Source: an uncultured Bacilli bacterium (GTDB lineage Bacteria > Bacillota_I > Bacilli_A > RFN20 > CAG-826). From it: 36,169 bases of DNA. Below, in pieces: positions 25,866-34,373 of the stretch. The DNA is taken from positions 1-36,169 of the forward strand of contig CALVPP010000008.1 in the NCBI GenBank assembly GCA_944351395.1, in the 5' to 3' direction. Under the pieces are notes generated by a model that was given only the letters and a program-made list of their open reading frames with translations, searched no databases and was not told the DNA's origin. Each line of letters begins with the position of its first letter. Position 1 is the stretch's first letter. Both the position numbers and the translations under genes were made by a program.

Positions 25866-25950
25866 TCGCCATCGCGATAGAGGGGCTATGAACCAGGTCA
25901 GGATAGGAATATAGCAGCCTTAAGTAATCTCTCTATGCGCGGTGGTTTGA
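25866..25950 (+). ncRNA. ffs: signal recognition particle RNA (small bacterial type)
   Basis: The core GGTCAGGATAGGAATATAGCAGCC (25897-25920) is the conserved SRP domain IV with its GGAA tetraloop and the asymmetric and symmetric internal loops bound by Ffh. Flanking arms CCATCGCGATAGAG and CTCTATGCGCGGTGG pair to form the long closing helix. The length of about 85 nt indicates the Alu-less 4.5S type. The ends are estimated from the helix and promoter. It lies between serS and tadA; in Bacillus the RNA lies after tadA and before dnaX. Confidence 0.9.
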
Positions 25951-25968
25951 CTTTATATAAAAACGATT

Positions 25969-26430
25969 ATGATAGAAGAAGATATTTACTACATGCAACT
26001 CGCTTTAAAAGAAGCTAAAAAAGCCTTATTAAAAGATGAAGTGCCTGTCGGAGCAGTCATCGTTAAAGACGGTCAAGTCATAGCCAAAGGACATAATTTA
26101 AGAGAAAGTAAACAAAGAACTTGCTCGCACGCAGAAATTATTGCAATCACGAAAGCTAATAAAAAACTTGCATCATGGAGGCTCCCCGGAACGACAATTT
26201 ATATCACAATAGAGCCTTGTTCCATGTGCGCTGGTGCAATATTATGGTCTAGGATCGATCGCATAGTTTATGGAGCAAAAGATATTAAAGGTGGTGCACT
26301 AGGCAGCTCATATAATTTATTTGATGTGCCAAACATCAATCATAGACCTACCATTAAAGGTGGGGTTTTAGAAGAAGAGTGTCAAAGTGTTATCAAGAAA
26401 TTCTTTAAGAATAAAAGGATGACAAAATAG
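25969..26430 (+). CDS. tadA: tRNA-specific adenosine deaminase
   Basis: TadA converts A34 to inosine in the tRNA anticodon. The 153 residues show the zinc deaminase motifs: SHAEIIAI with the catalytic HAE and PCSMCAGAI with the two zinc-binding Cys residues; GALGSSYNLF is typical of TadA. The start (MIEEDIYYMQLALKEAKKA) fits the family. No SD is present; TATATA at 25954-25959 lies 9 bases before the ATG, so the message may be leaderless or produced by read-through from the SRP RNA. Confidence 0.95.
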   Translation: MIEEDIYYMQLALKEAKKALLKDEVPVGAVIVKDGQVIAKGHNLRESKQRTCSHAEIIAITKANKKLASWRLPGTTIYITIEPCSMCAGAILWSRIDRIVYGAKDIKGGALGSSYNLFDVPNINHRPTIKGGVLEEECQSVIKKFFKNKRMTK

Positions 26431-26542
26431 CGTATTTAAAGGTGTTTTACCTGGATTTTTGGTTTTAAAAACAATCCTTTGCGCAAAACGTGTCGCATTA
26501 AATTTTATTTAATATCGATAAATATGATATGATATTAAAGTT

Positions 26543-27481
26543 ATGAGGAAACTATCATTACTTGCGTTATTAATATGTTCATTAATTTTAAGCGGTTGTA
26601 AAGGACCCGAAGACGATCCTTTTATTCCGCCCGATCCACCCATCGTCCATGACGAATATTTTAAATTTGATTTCGATACCACTCTTCAAGATAAAATTGC
26701 TTCTTTAGGCAACATCACAAGTTTAGATGAAAAGAGCGTTTTGGAATTGTTAGATATCTTGTCGACAAACGACGAAGTGATAAATTTTGCCACCATTAAA
26801 GAGATAGATAAAAACATTCCTATTGATGATAATCCCTATTCTATAAATAATTACTCTAACGAAAGCGAAAAAACGATTTCACGTTATCAAAACGAAGATA
26901 ACACCTTGCTTCTTTTAGATAGCTATAATCATGAAGTTGGCTTTAAATTTGTGTCTAACGAAGATAATCTAGTGCACGAAGATTTTGATGTTAATACGCA
27001 CACTCAAATTAATAGAGACATGACAAACGATTTGATCTACATGTTCGAACAACGCGAAGAAGAATCTTTAACACATACTTCAAAAACTTATAGTGACCTC
27101 GTTTATGAAAGTACACTTATTTTTGTCGATAATTCAACCTATGTTGATAGAGCTGAGCACATGATCGCTAATGCAGAAGAGATGAATGTGCCAGTACAAT
27201 TATCAGGCAATATAACAAATGGAACTCTTTCAATCGATATCGTCATTGATCAATCTCCAAAAGATACGAATCAATCTGGATTTCTTTTTGAGTTTCATGC
27301 AGTAGTGGATGATGGTGTCCTAATTGACATTTATGAAGAAGAAACAGTTTATTATCTTCCTTTAGTTGATGGTGAAGAAAAAGACATCACCTCGCAATTC
27401 ATATACGATGCGTCTTACTCGGTTAAGGATGATTTAAATTCATTATCTAGTGAGAATATATTCCCATTTCCTAATATTTAA
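26543..27481 (+). CDS. lipoprotein of unknown function
   Basis: The 312-residue protein starts with a lipoprotein signal peptide, MRKLSLLALLICSLILSGC, with Cys19 as the modified residue, followed by a proline-rich acidic linker (about 20-38). The rest is hydrophilic, acidic and without recognisable motifs; it should be anchored outside the membrane. There is no SD: TATGAT at 26528-26533 ends 9 bases before the ATG, suggesting a leaderless mRNA. It precedes the ABC transporter by 114 bases and might be a substrate or partner, but this is only positional. Confidence 0.75.
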   Translation: MRKLSLLALLICSLILSGCKGPEDDPFIPPDPPIVHDEYFKFDFDTTLQDKIASLGNITSLDEKSVLELLDILSTNDEVINFATIKEIDKNIPIDDNPYSINNYSNESEKTISRYQNEDNTLLLLDSYNHEVGFKFVSNEDNLVHEDFDVNTHTQINRDMTNDLIYMFEQREEESLTHTSKTYSDLVYESTLIFVDNSTYVDRAEHMIANAEEMNVPVQLSGNITNGTLSIDIVIDQSPKDTNQSGFLFEFHAVVDDGVLIDIYEEETVYYLPLVDGEEKDITSQFIYDASYSVKDDLNSLSSENIFPFPNI

Positions 27482-27519
27482 TAGACACATTGCTTAAAGA
27501 AATAAAATATTTTAAAACG

Positions 27520-27525
27520 TATAAT
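27520..27525 (+). promoter_or_regulatory. -10 element upstream of the ABC transporter gene
   Basis: TATAAT in the context GTATAATGTA, 70 bases before the ATG at 27596. No -35 at standard spacing. AAAGG at 27581-27585 is the SD of the gene. Confidence 0.4.
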
Positions 27526-27595
27526 GTATTTACTTTAACTTTTGTTAAAAAAACTATATTATGTTTTTTGCTCACTTTTTAAAAGGTAAAAACAC

Positions 27596-30268
27596 ATGTT
27601 AGAACTTAAACACATCGTGAAAGATTATTACATCAATAAAGAGCCATATAGAGCTCTACACGATATAAATATTACTTTTAGTAACAGCGGCTTTGTTACA
27701 ATTTTAGGTCCTTCTGGTTGTGGTAAAACAACCTTACTCAATATCATAGGCGGTTTAGATCATTATACAGAAGGTGATCTCATCATCAATGGCGTTTCTA
27801 CGAAAATCTATAAAGATGCAGACTGGGATGATTATCGCAATAAACGCATCGGTTTTGTCTTTCAACATTATAATCTTATTCCTCATTTAAGCGTTTTAGA
27901 AAATGTCGAATTAGCGCTTACTTTAACTGGAGTCGCTAAAGAAGAAAGAAAAAAACGCGCTTTAGAAGTATTAAAAATCGTCGGGTTAGAAAAAGAAGCC
28001 AAGAAGAAACCTAATACGTTATCAGGTGGTCAGATGCAAAGAGTCGCAATTGCAAGATCATTAGTTAATAACCCAGATATAATTTTAGCAGATGAACCAA
28101 CTGGTGCTTTAGATAGTATCACATCAGTTCAAGTGATGGATATTCTAAAAAATATATCTAAGAACAAACTTGTCATTATGGTCACTCATAACGTTGAAAT
28201 TGCTAATAAATATTCAACGAGAACCATTAGACTTAAAGATGGTAGCGTCATAAGTGATGAAGTAAAAAACGATGAAAGCGGAGAAGAAGAAACAAAAGAT
28301 AATAATATCTCTCAAAACAATAAAAAATCTTCTATGTCATTTTTTACCGCTAGTTGCATTAGCGCTAAAAACATATTCACCAAAAAAGGAAGAACGATTC
28401 TTACTGCCGTCGCAGGTTCCTTTGGAATTATCGGAGTAGCATTAGTGCTCGCTCTTTCTAGTGGCTTTAGTGCTTACGTTTCTAACGTCGAAACGACGAC
28501 CGCTAATTCTTTACCGATAAGCATCGCTCGTGCAACTGTTTCAGTCGATGAAAATGCAGATATTTATGAAAGATTCCCTAGTGATGACACTATAATTTCA
28601 TATTCTTCTAGTTCAACGACCGTTTATGATTACCATTACAACACTTTTACGCAAGAGTACATAGAATATGTAGAACAATTAAAAGAAGATGGCTTAGCTG
28701 GTTCAATTTTGTTTAATCAAACCGGGCTTTCGATGAATTTATTAAGCAAAACACCTAATGGTAATATCGTCAAAGTGGATGAAAATGGTTCGACAGGTTC
28801 GTTTAGTAGTGAAGTTGTATCATCTATCACCGCTTTACCCACTACCGTATGGCATGAATTATATGGTGATGAAGAATATACTTTATCGCTATATGATGTA
28901 CTTGCAGGGGAGTTTCCTCAAACGGATGACGAGGTCGTTTTGATCGTCGATTCATATAATAGAGTATATCGTGATGCGTTAATTAATTTAGGTCTTATCG
29001 ATGCGACGGATTATCGCGAATACATATCGTTTGATGAATTGGTGGGGCACGAATTTAAAGTATTTCCAAATAGTGATATCTACACAAATAAGTATATTGG
29101 TCAAGGGACCTACACTGATTTACATGGTGAAGTACAAACTATAGAAATTGATCGTTATGAAGCGCCTAATTTTGAAGATGATTCTAATGCAAGAAATACA
29201 TACTGGAACGATAGTTCGAAAGGTAGAAAACTTACTTTAAGCGGCATAATCCGCGTAAAAGAAAATTCTTATATCGATATTATGCAACCAAGTATTGGTT
29301 ATCTAAGTGGCTTAAAAGAAGACATATTTAACGCAAATAGAGTATCAGATATTTCCACATCATTATATGATAAAAACTGGGCCGTTGATTCTGTTTTACA
29401 ATCACCTTCTGCCCAAGCAGAACTTTTAAAAATGATTACTGACCCTACTTATGTACCTCAAGATCCTTCGCTTGAAGTGTTTAGAGATTATACGAACATT
29501 TACGACATTATTAATCGTGCATTTTATTTCTTTGATCCAGGTGATATTAAGACACCAAGCACAACACCTCTTACTAGTGTTGGTGTGAGTGAATATCTTA
29601 CTTTAGGTAGAAAATATTCAAGCGACTTATCTAATGAATATGGAACGCATGCAGATACTTATCTTAGCCTCTTAGCAAATTATCTCGCTTATTCATTAGT
29701 GACATCTATTGTCATTTTTCCAAATAGTCTCGACGATAAAGAACAAATACTAACTTATCTAGATGCATGGAACGAAGGGAAGCCAGAGGATGAACAAATT
29801 CTTTATACTGATACGATAGGCGAAATTACTAACGCTCTCGGTATCATGATTAATCTAATTTCTATCGTCTTGATTGCTTTTGCCAGCAGTGCATTACTCG
29901 TCTCTTGTGTCATGACTGCAATTATTACCTATACTTCCGTTTTAGAAAGAACCAAAGAAATAGGTATCTTAAGAGCTATTGGAGCGAGAAAGAAAGATGT
30001 TTCTCGCCTTTTCCAATCGGAAAATTTTATCATCGGTGCAGTTAGTGGTGTCTTTGGTGTCGTTGTGGCGGCACTACTTTGTTTTCCAATAAACGCAATT
30101 GTGAATTCTTTATACACAGAGACATATATTGGTAATATCGCTTTCCTGCCTTGGCAATATGGACTTATTCTCGTCGCGGTTTCTATCATTTTAAATATCA
30201 TCTCAGGTCTTATTCCATCTTTCATCGCTGCGAAAAAAGACCCTGTTGAGGCGTTACGTAGCGATTAA
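27596..30268 (+). CDS. ABC transporter with fused ATPase and FtsX-type permease (MacB-like)
   Basis: The 890 residues join a LolD/MacB-type ATPase (1-225: Walker A GPSGCGKT 38-45, Q-loop FQHYNLIPH, signature LSGGQ 142-146, Walker B ILADEP, switch His198) to an FtsX permease. The first TM helix is at about 268-290. A large extracytoplasmic domain follows up to about 735, then three TM helices, with the FtsX-type RTKEIGILRAIGARKKDV loop between the second and third. The C-terminus AAKKDPVEALRSD is the usual end of such permeases. Type VII (mechanotransmission) ABC systems act on lipoproteins, peptides or cell-wall enzymes. Neither substrate nor a partner is identifiable here; the lipoprotein upstream is a candidate. 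Confidence 0.88.
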   Translation: MLELKHIVKDYYINKEPYRALHDINITFSNSGFVTILGPSGCGKTTLLNIIGGLDHYTEGDLIINGVSTKIYKDADWDDYRNKRIGFVFQHYNLIPHLSVLENVELALTLTGVAKEERKKRALEVLKIVGLEKEAKKKPNTLSGGQMQRVAIARSLVNNPDIILADEPTGALDSITSVQVMDILKNISKNKLVIMVTHNVEIANKYSTRTIRLKDGSVISDEVKNDESGEEETKDNNISQNNKKSSMSFFTASCISAKNIFTKKGRTILTAVAGSFGIIGVALVLALSSGFSAYVSNVETTTANSLPISIARATVSVDENADIYERFPSDDTIISYSSSSTTVYDYHYNTFTQEYIEYVEQLKEDGLAGSILFNQTGLSMNLLSKTPNGNIVKVDENGSTGSFSSEVVSSITALPTTVWHELYGDEEYTLSLYDVLAGEFPQTDDEVVLIVDSYNRVYRDALINLGLIDATDYREYISFDELVGHEFKVFPNSDIYTNKYIGQGTYTDLHGEVQTIEIDRYEAPNFEDDSNARNTYWNDSSKGRKLTLSGIIRVKENSYIDIMQPSIGYLSGLKEDIFNANRVSDISTSLYDKNWAVDSVLQSPSAQAELLKMITDPTYVPQDPSLEVFRDYTNIYDIINRAFYFFDPGDIKTPSTTPLTSVGVSEYLTLGRKYSSDLSNEYGTHADTYLSLLANYLAYSLVTSIVIFPNSLDDKEQILTYLDAWNEGKPEDEQILYTDTIGEITNALGIMINLISIVLIAFASSALLVSCVMTAIITYTSVLERTKEIGILRAIGARKKDVSRLFQSENFIIGAVSGVFGVVVAALLCFPINAIVNSLYTETYIGNIAFLPWQYGLILVAVSIILNIISGLIPSFIAAKKDPVEALRSD

Positions 30269-30275
30269 AATTTTG

Positions 30276-30281
30276 TATAAT
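30276..30281 (+). promoter_or_regulatory. -10 element immediately before the P-type ATPase start
   Basis: A perfect TATAAT ends 12 bases before ATG 30294, so transcription from it would begin only a few bases ahead of the start codon. Confidence 0.5.
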
Positions 30282-30293
30282 GATATTAAATAT

Positions 30294-32789
30294 ATGAATT
30301 TTCTTACAAAAAAACAAAAAATATCTACCATTCAGCAAATTGAATCTGTTGAAAGATTTAATAAATCGTTAGATACAGGTTTAAACGATGAAGAAATTAA
30401 TATTCGAAAAGAACAAAGATTAACTAATAAGACGAAGAAGGCTAGCACCAAATCTTATCCGCGTATTCTTTTAGACAACGTTTTTACCTTTTTTAATATT
30501 TTATTGTTCGTCATCGCGGCACTGCTCATATATACCGCTAATTACTCCTCGTTATTTTTCCTCGTCATCTTGTTTTGTAATATGGCGATAGGTCTTTTTC
30601 AAGATATTAAAGCAAGACGTTTGGTCGATAAATTAAAAATAGTTATTAGTCCCAATATCGAAGTGATAAGAAATGGAATTAAAACGACGATTAATGTTGA
30701 TGATATCGTCTTAGACGATATAATTATTCTTTCAAGCGGACTACAAATACCATGCGATTGCAAAATTATAGAAGGAAGAGTTACTGTCGATGAGTCATTA
30801 CTCACAGGCGAATCAAAAGCCCTTGAGAAGAAAGCAGAAGATCTCTTATTTGCTGGTTCATACATAAGAAGTGGAGATTGTTATGCCAGAGTAGAAAGAG
30901 TAAAAGACGCAAATTATGCGACAGATTTAGAAAGAAAATCACATGAATTTAGAAGACCAAAGTCTGAAATTTTAAAGTCCTTACAAATATTATTTAGAAT
31001 TATTGCAATTATAGTGCTCTCGCTAGGCTTATTGATGATTGTCACTAACTACTTTAGAGGCGAATATAAAGACTTTACAGCTTTTAAAGAAAGCGTAGGT
31101 ACGACTGCCGGATCGCTCGTTGCGATGATACCTTCTGGCATGTATTTGTTAACTTCTTTAACTTTAGCAGTAGGTGTTATTAGACTAGCGAAGAAAAGAA
31201 CCCTAGTACAAGAATTATACGGTATCGAAATGCTCGCTAGAATTGATACCTTGTGTATCGATAAAACAGGTACATTAACCGACGGGAAAATGGAAGTTAA
31301 AGACATAATAACGTCAAAAGAATACAAAGACGGATTAGAAATCTTAGCGTCTTACGTGCATTTAGACGAACACCCTAACTTCACAGGTATTGCCTTACAA
31401 GAACATTTTAAAAAATACGAAAAAATTAACAGCTATAAATACACCCCTTTTAGTAGTGAATTTAAGACGAGCTTTGCAATTATCGATAAAAAAACATACG
31501 TTTTAGGTGCACCAGAATTCATCCAAACAAAAGATAGTGAAACTATTAAGAGATATGTAGATGAAGAAACTAGCAAGGGTTATCGTGTATTACTTTTTGC
31601 TAAGAGTGATAAAATGATTGATAAACACGAGAATATAAAGGACGAGATATTCACCCCTTTAGCGATTATTGTTTTAGTAGATCATATAAAAGACGACGCA
31701 AAAGCAACTTTAGAATGGTATGCCTCTAACGGTGTCAATGTTCGTGTTATAAGTGGCGATAACGTTAATACCGCTCGTGAAGTAGCAAAGAGAGTAGGAT
31801 TAAAAAACGCTGAAAAAGCCATCTCTTTAGAAAATATGAGTATTGATGACGTGAAGAAAATTGCTAACGATTATGTTGTATTTGCTCGTGTTAGCCCTGA
31901 GCAAAAAGAAGCTATTATAAAAGCGTTAAGAGAAGAAAAACATGTCGTCGCTATGGTCGGTGATGGCGTTAACGATATTTTAGCATTAAAGTCTAGCGAT
32001 TGTTCCATCGCTATGGCTAATGGTGCTGATGCGGCTAAAAAAGCCTCGCATTTCGTTATGCTCGATTCTAATTTTGCCTCATTATCTTCTGTCGTGGAAC
32101 AAGGGCGACAAGTTATCAATAATTTGCAATCTACCAACTCCCTATTTTTAGTAAAAACTTTCTTTGCTATGTTTATAACTTTTATTTTTACAGTTGCTTC
32201 TTTAGCTACGATTTCTGTCGAGGGCGTTGATATAATGTTCCCTTTCAAAACTAACAATTTTTACGTGTGGGAATTTTTAACAATTGGTATAGCTAGTTTC
32301 TTCTTAGCCCTACAAACCAACACACATCCTATTTCTGGTGCGTTTACTAAGAATACATTAAGAAACGCTTTCCCTGGAGCAATCGCTATCGCTTCTGGCG
32401 TAACTATTATTTATTTGTTTAATCTATTAGACGCTTTTAATGTCGTAAGTAGCGGTTTATCTGCCAACGAATCTATTGCGCTTACGATATCGACGATGTA
32501 TATGACTTTTATAAGCGCTGTCTATTTGTTTAGAAGATGTATCCCATTTAATCTTTATAGAATTGTACTTTTTGTTTCTATTTGTATCGTTGCAACTCTA
32601 GCAGTATTTACGATTAGTTGGATGAATTGGGATCTGCTTAATACCTCATTTATTGATTTCGATTGGCGTTCATATCTCATCTTATTATTCATCTCTTTAT
32701 CCGGTGCAGTATTTTATGTCATATTAGATTTGTTATTCCATAACATAAAAATTAGAAGAAGTAAGAGGACAAAACAATATGAAAATTAA
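30294..32789 (+). CDS. P-type cation-transporting ATPase
   Basis: ATG 30294 is chosen because the frame upstream overlaps the preceding gene; this gives 831 residues. P-type landmarks are all present: TGES (171-174, actuator), phosphorylated Asp323 in DKTGTLT, the nucleotide-domain region around GAPEFIQ, and the hinge GDGVNDILALK. About ten TM helices are placed as in P2-type pumps (two, two, then six). The M4 ion-site motif is PSGMYLL (280-286) where Ca-ATPases have PEGL, so the key Glu is absent. This resembles the CtpE/Exp7-type group, but the ion is not determinable. No SD. It overlaps psuG by 11 bases. Confidence 0.85.
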   Translation: MNFLTKKQKISTIQQIESVERFNKSLDTGLNDEEINIRKEQRLTNKTKKASTKSYPRILLDNVFTFFNILLFVIAALLIYTANYSSLFFLVILFCNMAIGLFQDIKARRLVDKLKIVISPNIEVIRNGIKTTINVDDIVLDDIIILSSGLQIPCDCKIIEGRVTVDESLLTGESKALEKKAEDLLFAGSYIRSGDCYARVERVKDANYATDLERKSHEFRRPKSEILKSLQILFRIIAIIVLSLGLLMIVTNYFRGEYKDFTAFKESVGTTAGSLVAMIPSGMYLLTSLTLAVGVIRLAKKRTLVQELYGIEMLARIDTLCIDKTGTLTDGKMEVKDIITSKEYKDGLEILASYVHLDEHPNFTGIALQEHFKKYEKINSYKYTPFSSEFKTSFAIIDKKTYVLGAPEFIQTKDSETIKRYVDEETSKGYRVLLFAKSDKMIDKHENIKDEIFTPLAIIVLVDHIKDDAKATLEWYASNGVNVRVISGDNVNTAREVAKRVGLKNAEKAISLENMSIDDVKKIANDYVVFARVSPEQKEAIIKALREEKHVVAMVGDGVNDILALKSSDCSIAMANGADAAKKASHFVMLDSNFASLSSVVEQGRQVINNLQSTNSLFLVKTFFAMFITFIFTVASLATISVEGVDIMFPFKTNNFYVWEFLTIGIASFFLALQTNTHPISGAFTKNTLRNAFPGAIAIASGVTIIYLFNLLDAFNVVSSGLSANESIALTISTMYMTFISAVYLFRRCIPFNLYRIVLFVSICIVATLAVFTISWMNWDLLNTSFIDFDWRSYLILLFISLSGAVFYVILDLLFHNIKIRRSKRTKQYEN

Positions 32790-33678
32790 TGATGATGTTT
32801 TAAAAGCCTTAAAAGAAAATCGACCTGTCGTCGCTTTAGAATCTACAATTATATCGCACGGCATGCCATATCCTCGCAACGTCGAAGTTGCACTAGCGGT
32901 GGAAGATATCATACGTCGAGAAGGTGCGGTCCCAGCGACGATTGGCATTATCGATGGTGAACCAATAATTGGCATGAATCCAGAAGAAATTGAACAGTTT
33001 GGTAAAAGAAAAGGAATTTTAAAAGTCTCGAGAAGGGATTTACCTTATGTGAAAGCAAATAAATTGTGGGGCGCAACTACTGTAGCGGCAACGATGATTT
33101 TAGCCAACCTCGCAGGTATAAAAGTTTTTGTTACAGGCGGAATTGGTGGAGTGCATCGCGGAGCGACAGAAACTTTCGATATTAGTGCTGATTTAGATGA
33201 ATTATCAAAAACCCCTATCACTGTTGTTTGTGCTGGTCCAAAAGCTATTTTAGATATCGATTTAACGATGGAATATTTAGAGACTAAGGGCGTTTTAGTA
33301 TTAGGTTATAAAACTGATACGTTACCTTGTTTTTATACAAGATCTTCTAACATTAAGTTAGAATATAATGTCAATTCCCCTTTAGAAATAGCTAAAGTAA
33401 TTAAAGCAAAAGATGAGCTCAAATTAGAAAACGGTATTTTGGTGACTAATCCTATTCCGGAACAATATTCTTTGAATCATTCAATGATGGAAGAGACGAT
33501 TAATAAAGCTATTGCAAAAATGAAATCTTTAGGCATTAAAGGTAAAGAAGAGACACCATTTTTATTAAAAGAAATCGTCGAATTAACGCACGGTGAATCT
33601 TTAGAAGCTAATATTGCCCTCGTAGAAAATAATGCCAAATTAGGAGCGAACGTTGCTATCGAATTAGCGAAATTATGA
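32779..33678 (+). CDS. psuG: pseudouridine-5'-phosphate glycosidase
   Basis: PsuG splits pseudouridine 5'-phosphate into uracil and ribose 5-phosphate (reversibly). The 299 residues contain the family signatures VVALESTIISHGMPYP (Glu21 is the probable catalytic acid), ATIGIIDGEPIIGM, KVSRRDLPY, GATTVAATM, FVTGGIGGVHRG, VVCAGPKAILD and VTNPIPEQY. AGAGGA precedes the ATG. It overlaps the P-type ATPase by 11 bases and the TetR-like gene by four. The kinase PsuK, which normally makes the substrate, is not beside it. Confidence 0.93.
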   Translation: MKINDDVLKALKENRPVVALESTIISHGMPYPRNVEVALAVEDIIRREGAVPATIGIIDGEPIIGMNPEEIEQFGKRKGILKVSRRDLPYVKANKLWGATTVAATMILANLAGIKVFVTGGIGGVHRGATETFDISADLDELSKTPITVVCAGPKAILDIDLTMEYLETKGVLVLGYKTDTLPCFYTRSSNIKLEYNVNSPLEIAKVIKAKDELKLENGILVTNPIPEQYSLNHSMMEETINKAIAKMKSLGIKGKEETPFLLKEIVELTHGESLEANIALVENNAKLGANVAIELAKL

Positions 33679-34208
33679 AAACAGAAGAACTATATAAGGA
33701 AGCTTTTAAACAAGCGTTACTAAAAGATAAACTGGATGAAATTTCACCTTTATCATTATCGAACATCATCCATAAGACTAAACAATCATTCTATTATCAT
33801 TTTCGTGATTTAAATGATTTATTGGCTTGTATTCTTATCGACGATTTAAAAAAAGAATTGGATGATAAAGTGAGCGTAAAAGCTTTCATCAACGTCATAG
33901 AAAATTATAGAAAAGCCAACGAACAATTATTTAAAGCAATTCTTGATAGTGCACTAGTAGTGGAATTAGAACAATTTATCATCTCTTCTAGCTCTTATTT
34001 TTTCACAAAAATATTGCAGTCGTCATACCCAAACTTAAAAATAGAAGAAAGATTAATTCTAGCTAAATATTTAAGTGGTGCCCTATCTAGCGTTTATCTT
34101 CTGTGCTTAAGAGACACTAGACTAACTAAAAAAATAGAAGCCATTCATCTTTTGTTCACCAAAGAAAAAATAGACGAAATATTATACACATTAAGTTATT
34201 TATTTTAA
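33675..34208 (+). CDS. TetR-family-like transcriptional regulator
   Basis: The 177 residues begin with a TetR-type helix-turn-helix, here LSLSNIIHKTKQSFYYHFRDLNDLL (about 25-50), retaining the diagnostic FYYHF at the recognition helix. The C-terminal part is all helical and would bind ligand and dimerise; the shape recalls DhaS/YxaF-like regulators. The start overlaps the psuG stop as ATGA with no SD of its own, so it is coupled to psuG and may regulate the ATPase-psuG-tetR operon. The turn before the recognition helix is shortened compared with most TetR proteins. Confidence 0.7.
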   Translation: MKTEELYKEAFKQALLKDKLDEISPLSLSNIIHKTKQSFYYHFRDLNDLLACILIDDLKKELDDKVSVKAFINVIENYRKANEQLFKAILDSALVVELEQFIISSSSYFFTKILQSSYPNLKIEERLILAKYLSGALSSVYLLCLRDTRLTKKIEAIHLLFTKEKIDEILYTLSYLF

Positions 34209-34290
34209 TTTTTACAGGCAAAACCCATGCGAAAATAGAATTTCAAAACAAAACACATTCTAATGGCTACCTTATTTTAAAAAGTTACTT

Positions 34291-34296
34291 TATAAT
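34291..34296 (+). promoter_or_regulatory. -10 element for the 34374 gene
   Basis: TATAAT in CTTTATAATGTAATAAC. Transcription starting near 34303 would produce a leader of about 70 nt with the hairpin at 34308-34360 at its very 5' end. Confidence 0.5.
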
Positions 34297-34307
34297 GTAA
34301 TAACGTT

Positions 34308-34360
34308 CTTAAGATACTTTGTCTGCTACACGTGTGATGAGCGCATCAGTTCATCTTAAG
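34308..34360 (+). promoter_or_regulatory. structured 5' leader overlapping the ribosome-binding site
   Basis: CTTAAGAT (34308-34315) pairs perfectly with ATCTTAAG (34353-34360), enclosing a second hairpin TGATG-AGCG-CATCA (34335-34348) and the palindrome ACACGTGT (34328-34335). The 3' strand of the closing stem contains the first half of the SD AAGGAG (34358-34363), so folding would hide it. I do not recognise a known riboswitch class. Confidence 0.5.
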
Positions 34361-34373
34361 GAGAAAAAGATTT

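Noticed and set aside
26440-26490. AT-rich inverted repeats after tadA as a terminator
   Set aside because: The stems are short or bulged and no T run follows, so I do not call one.
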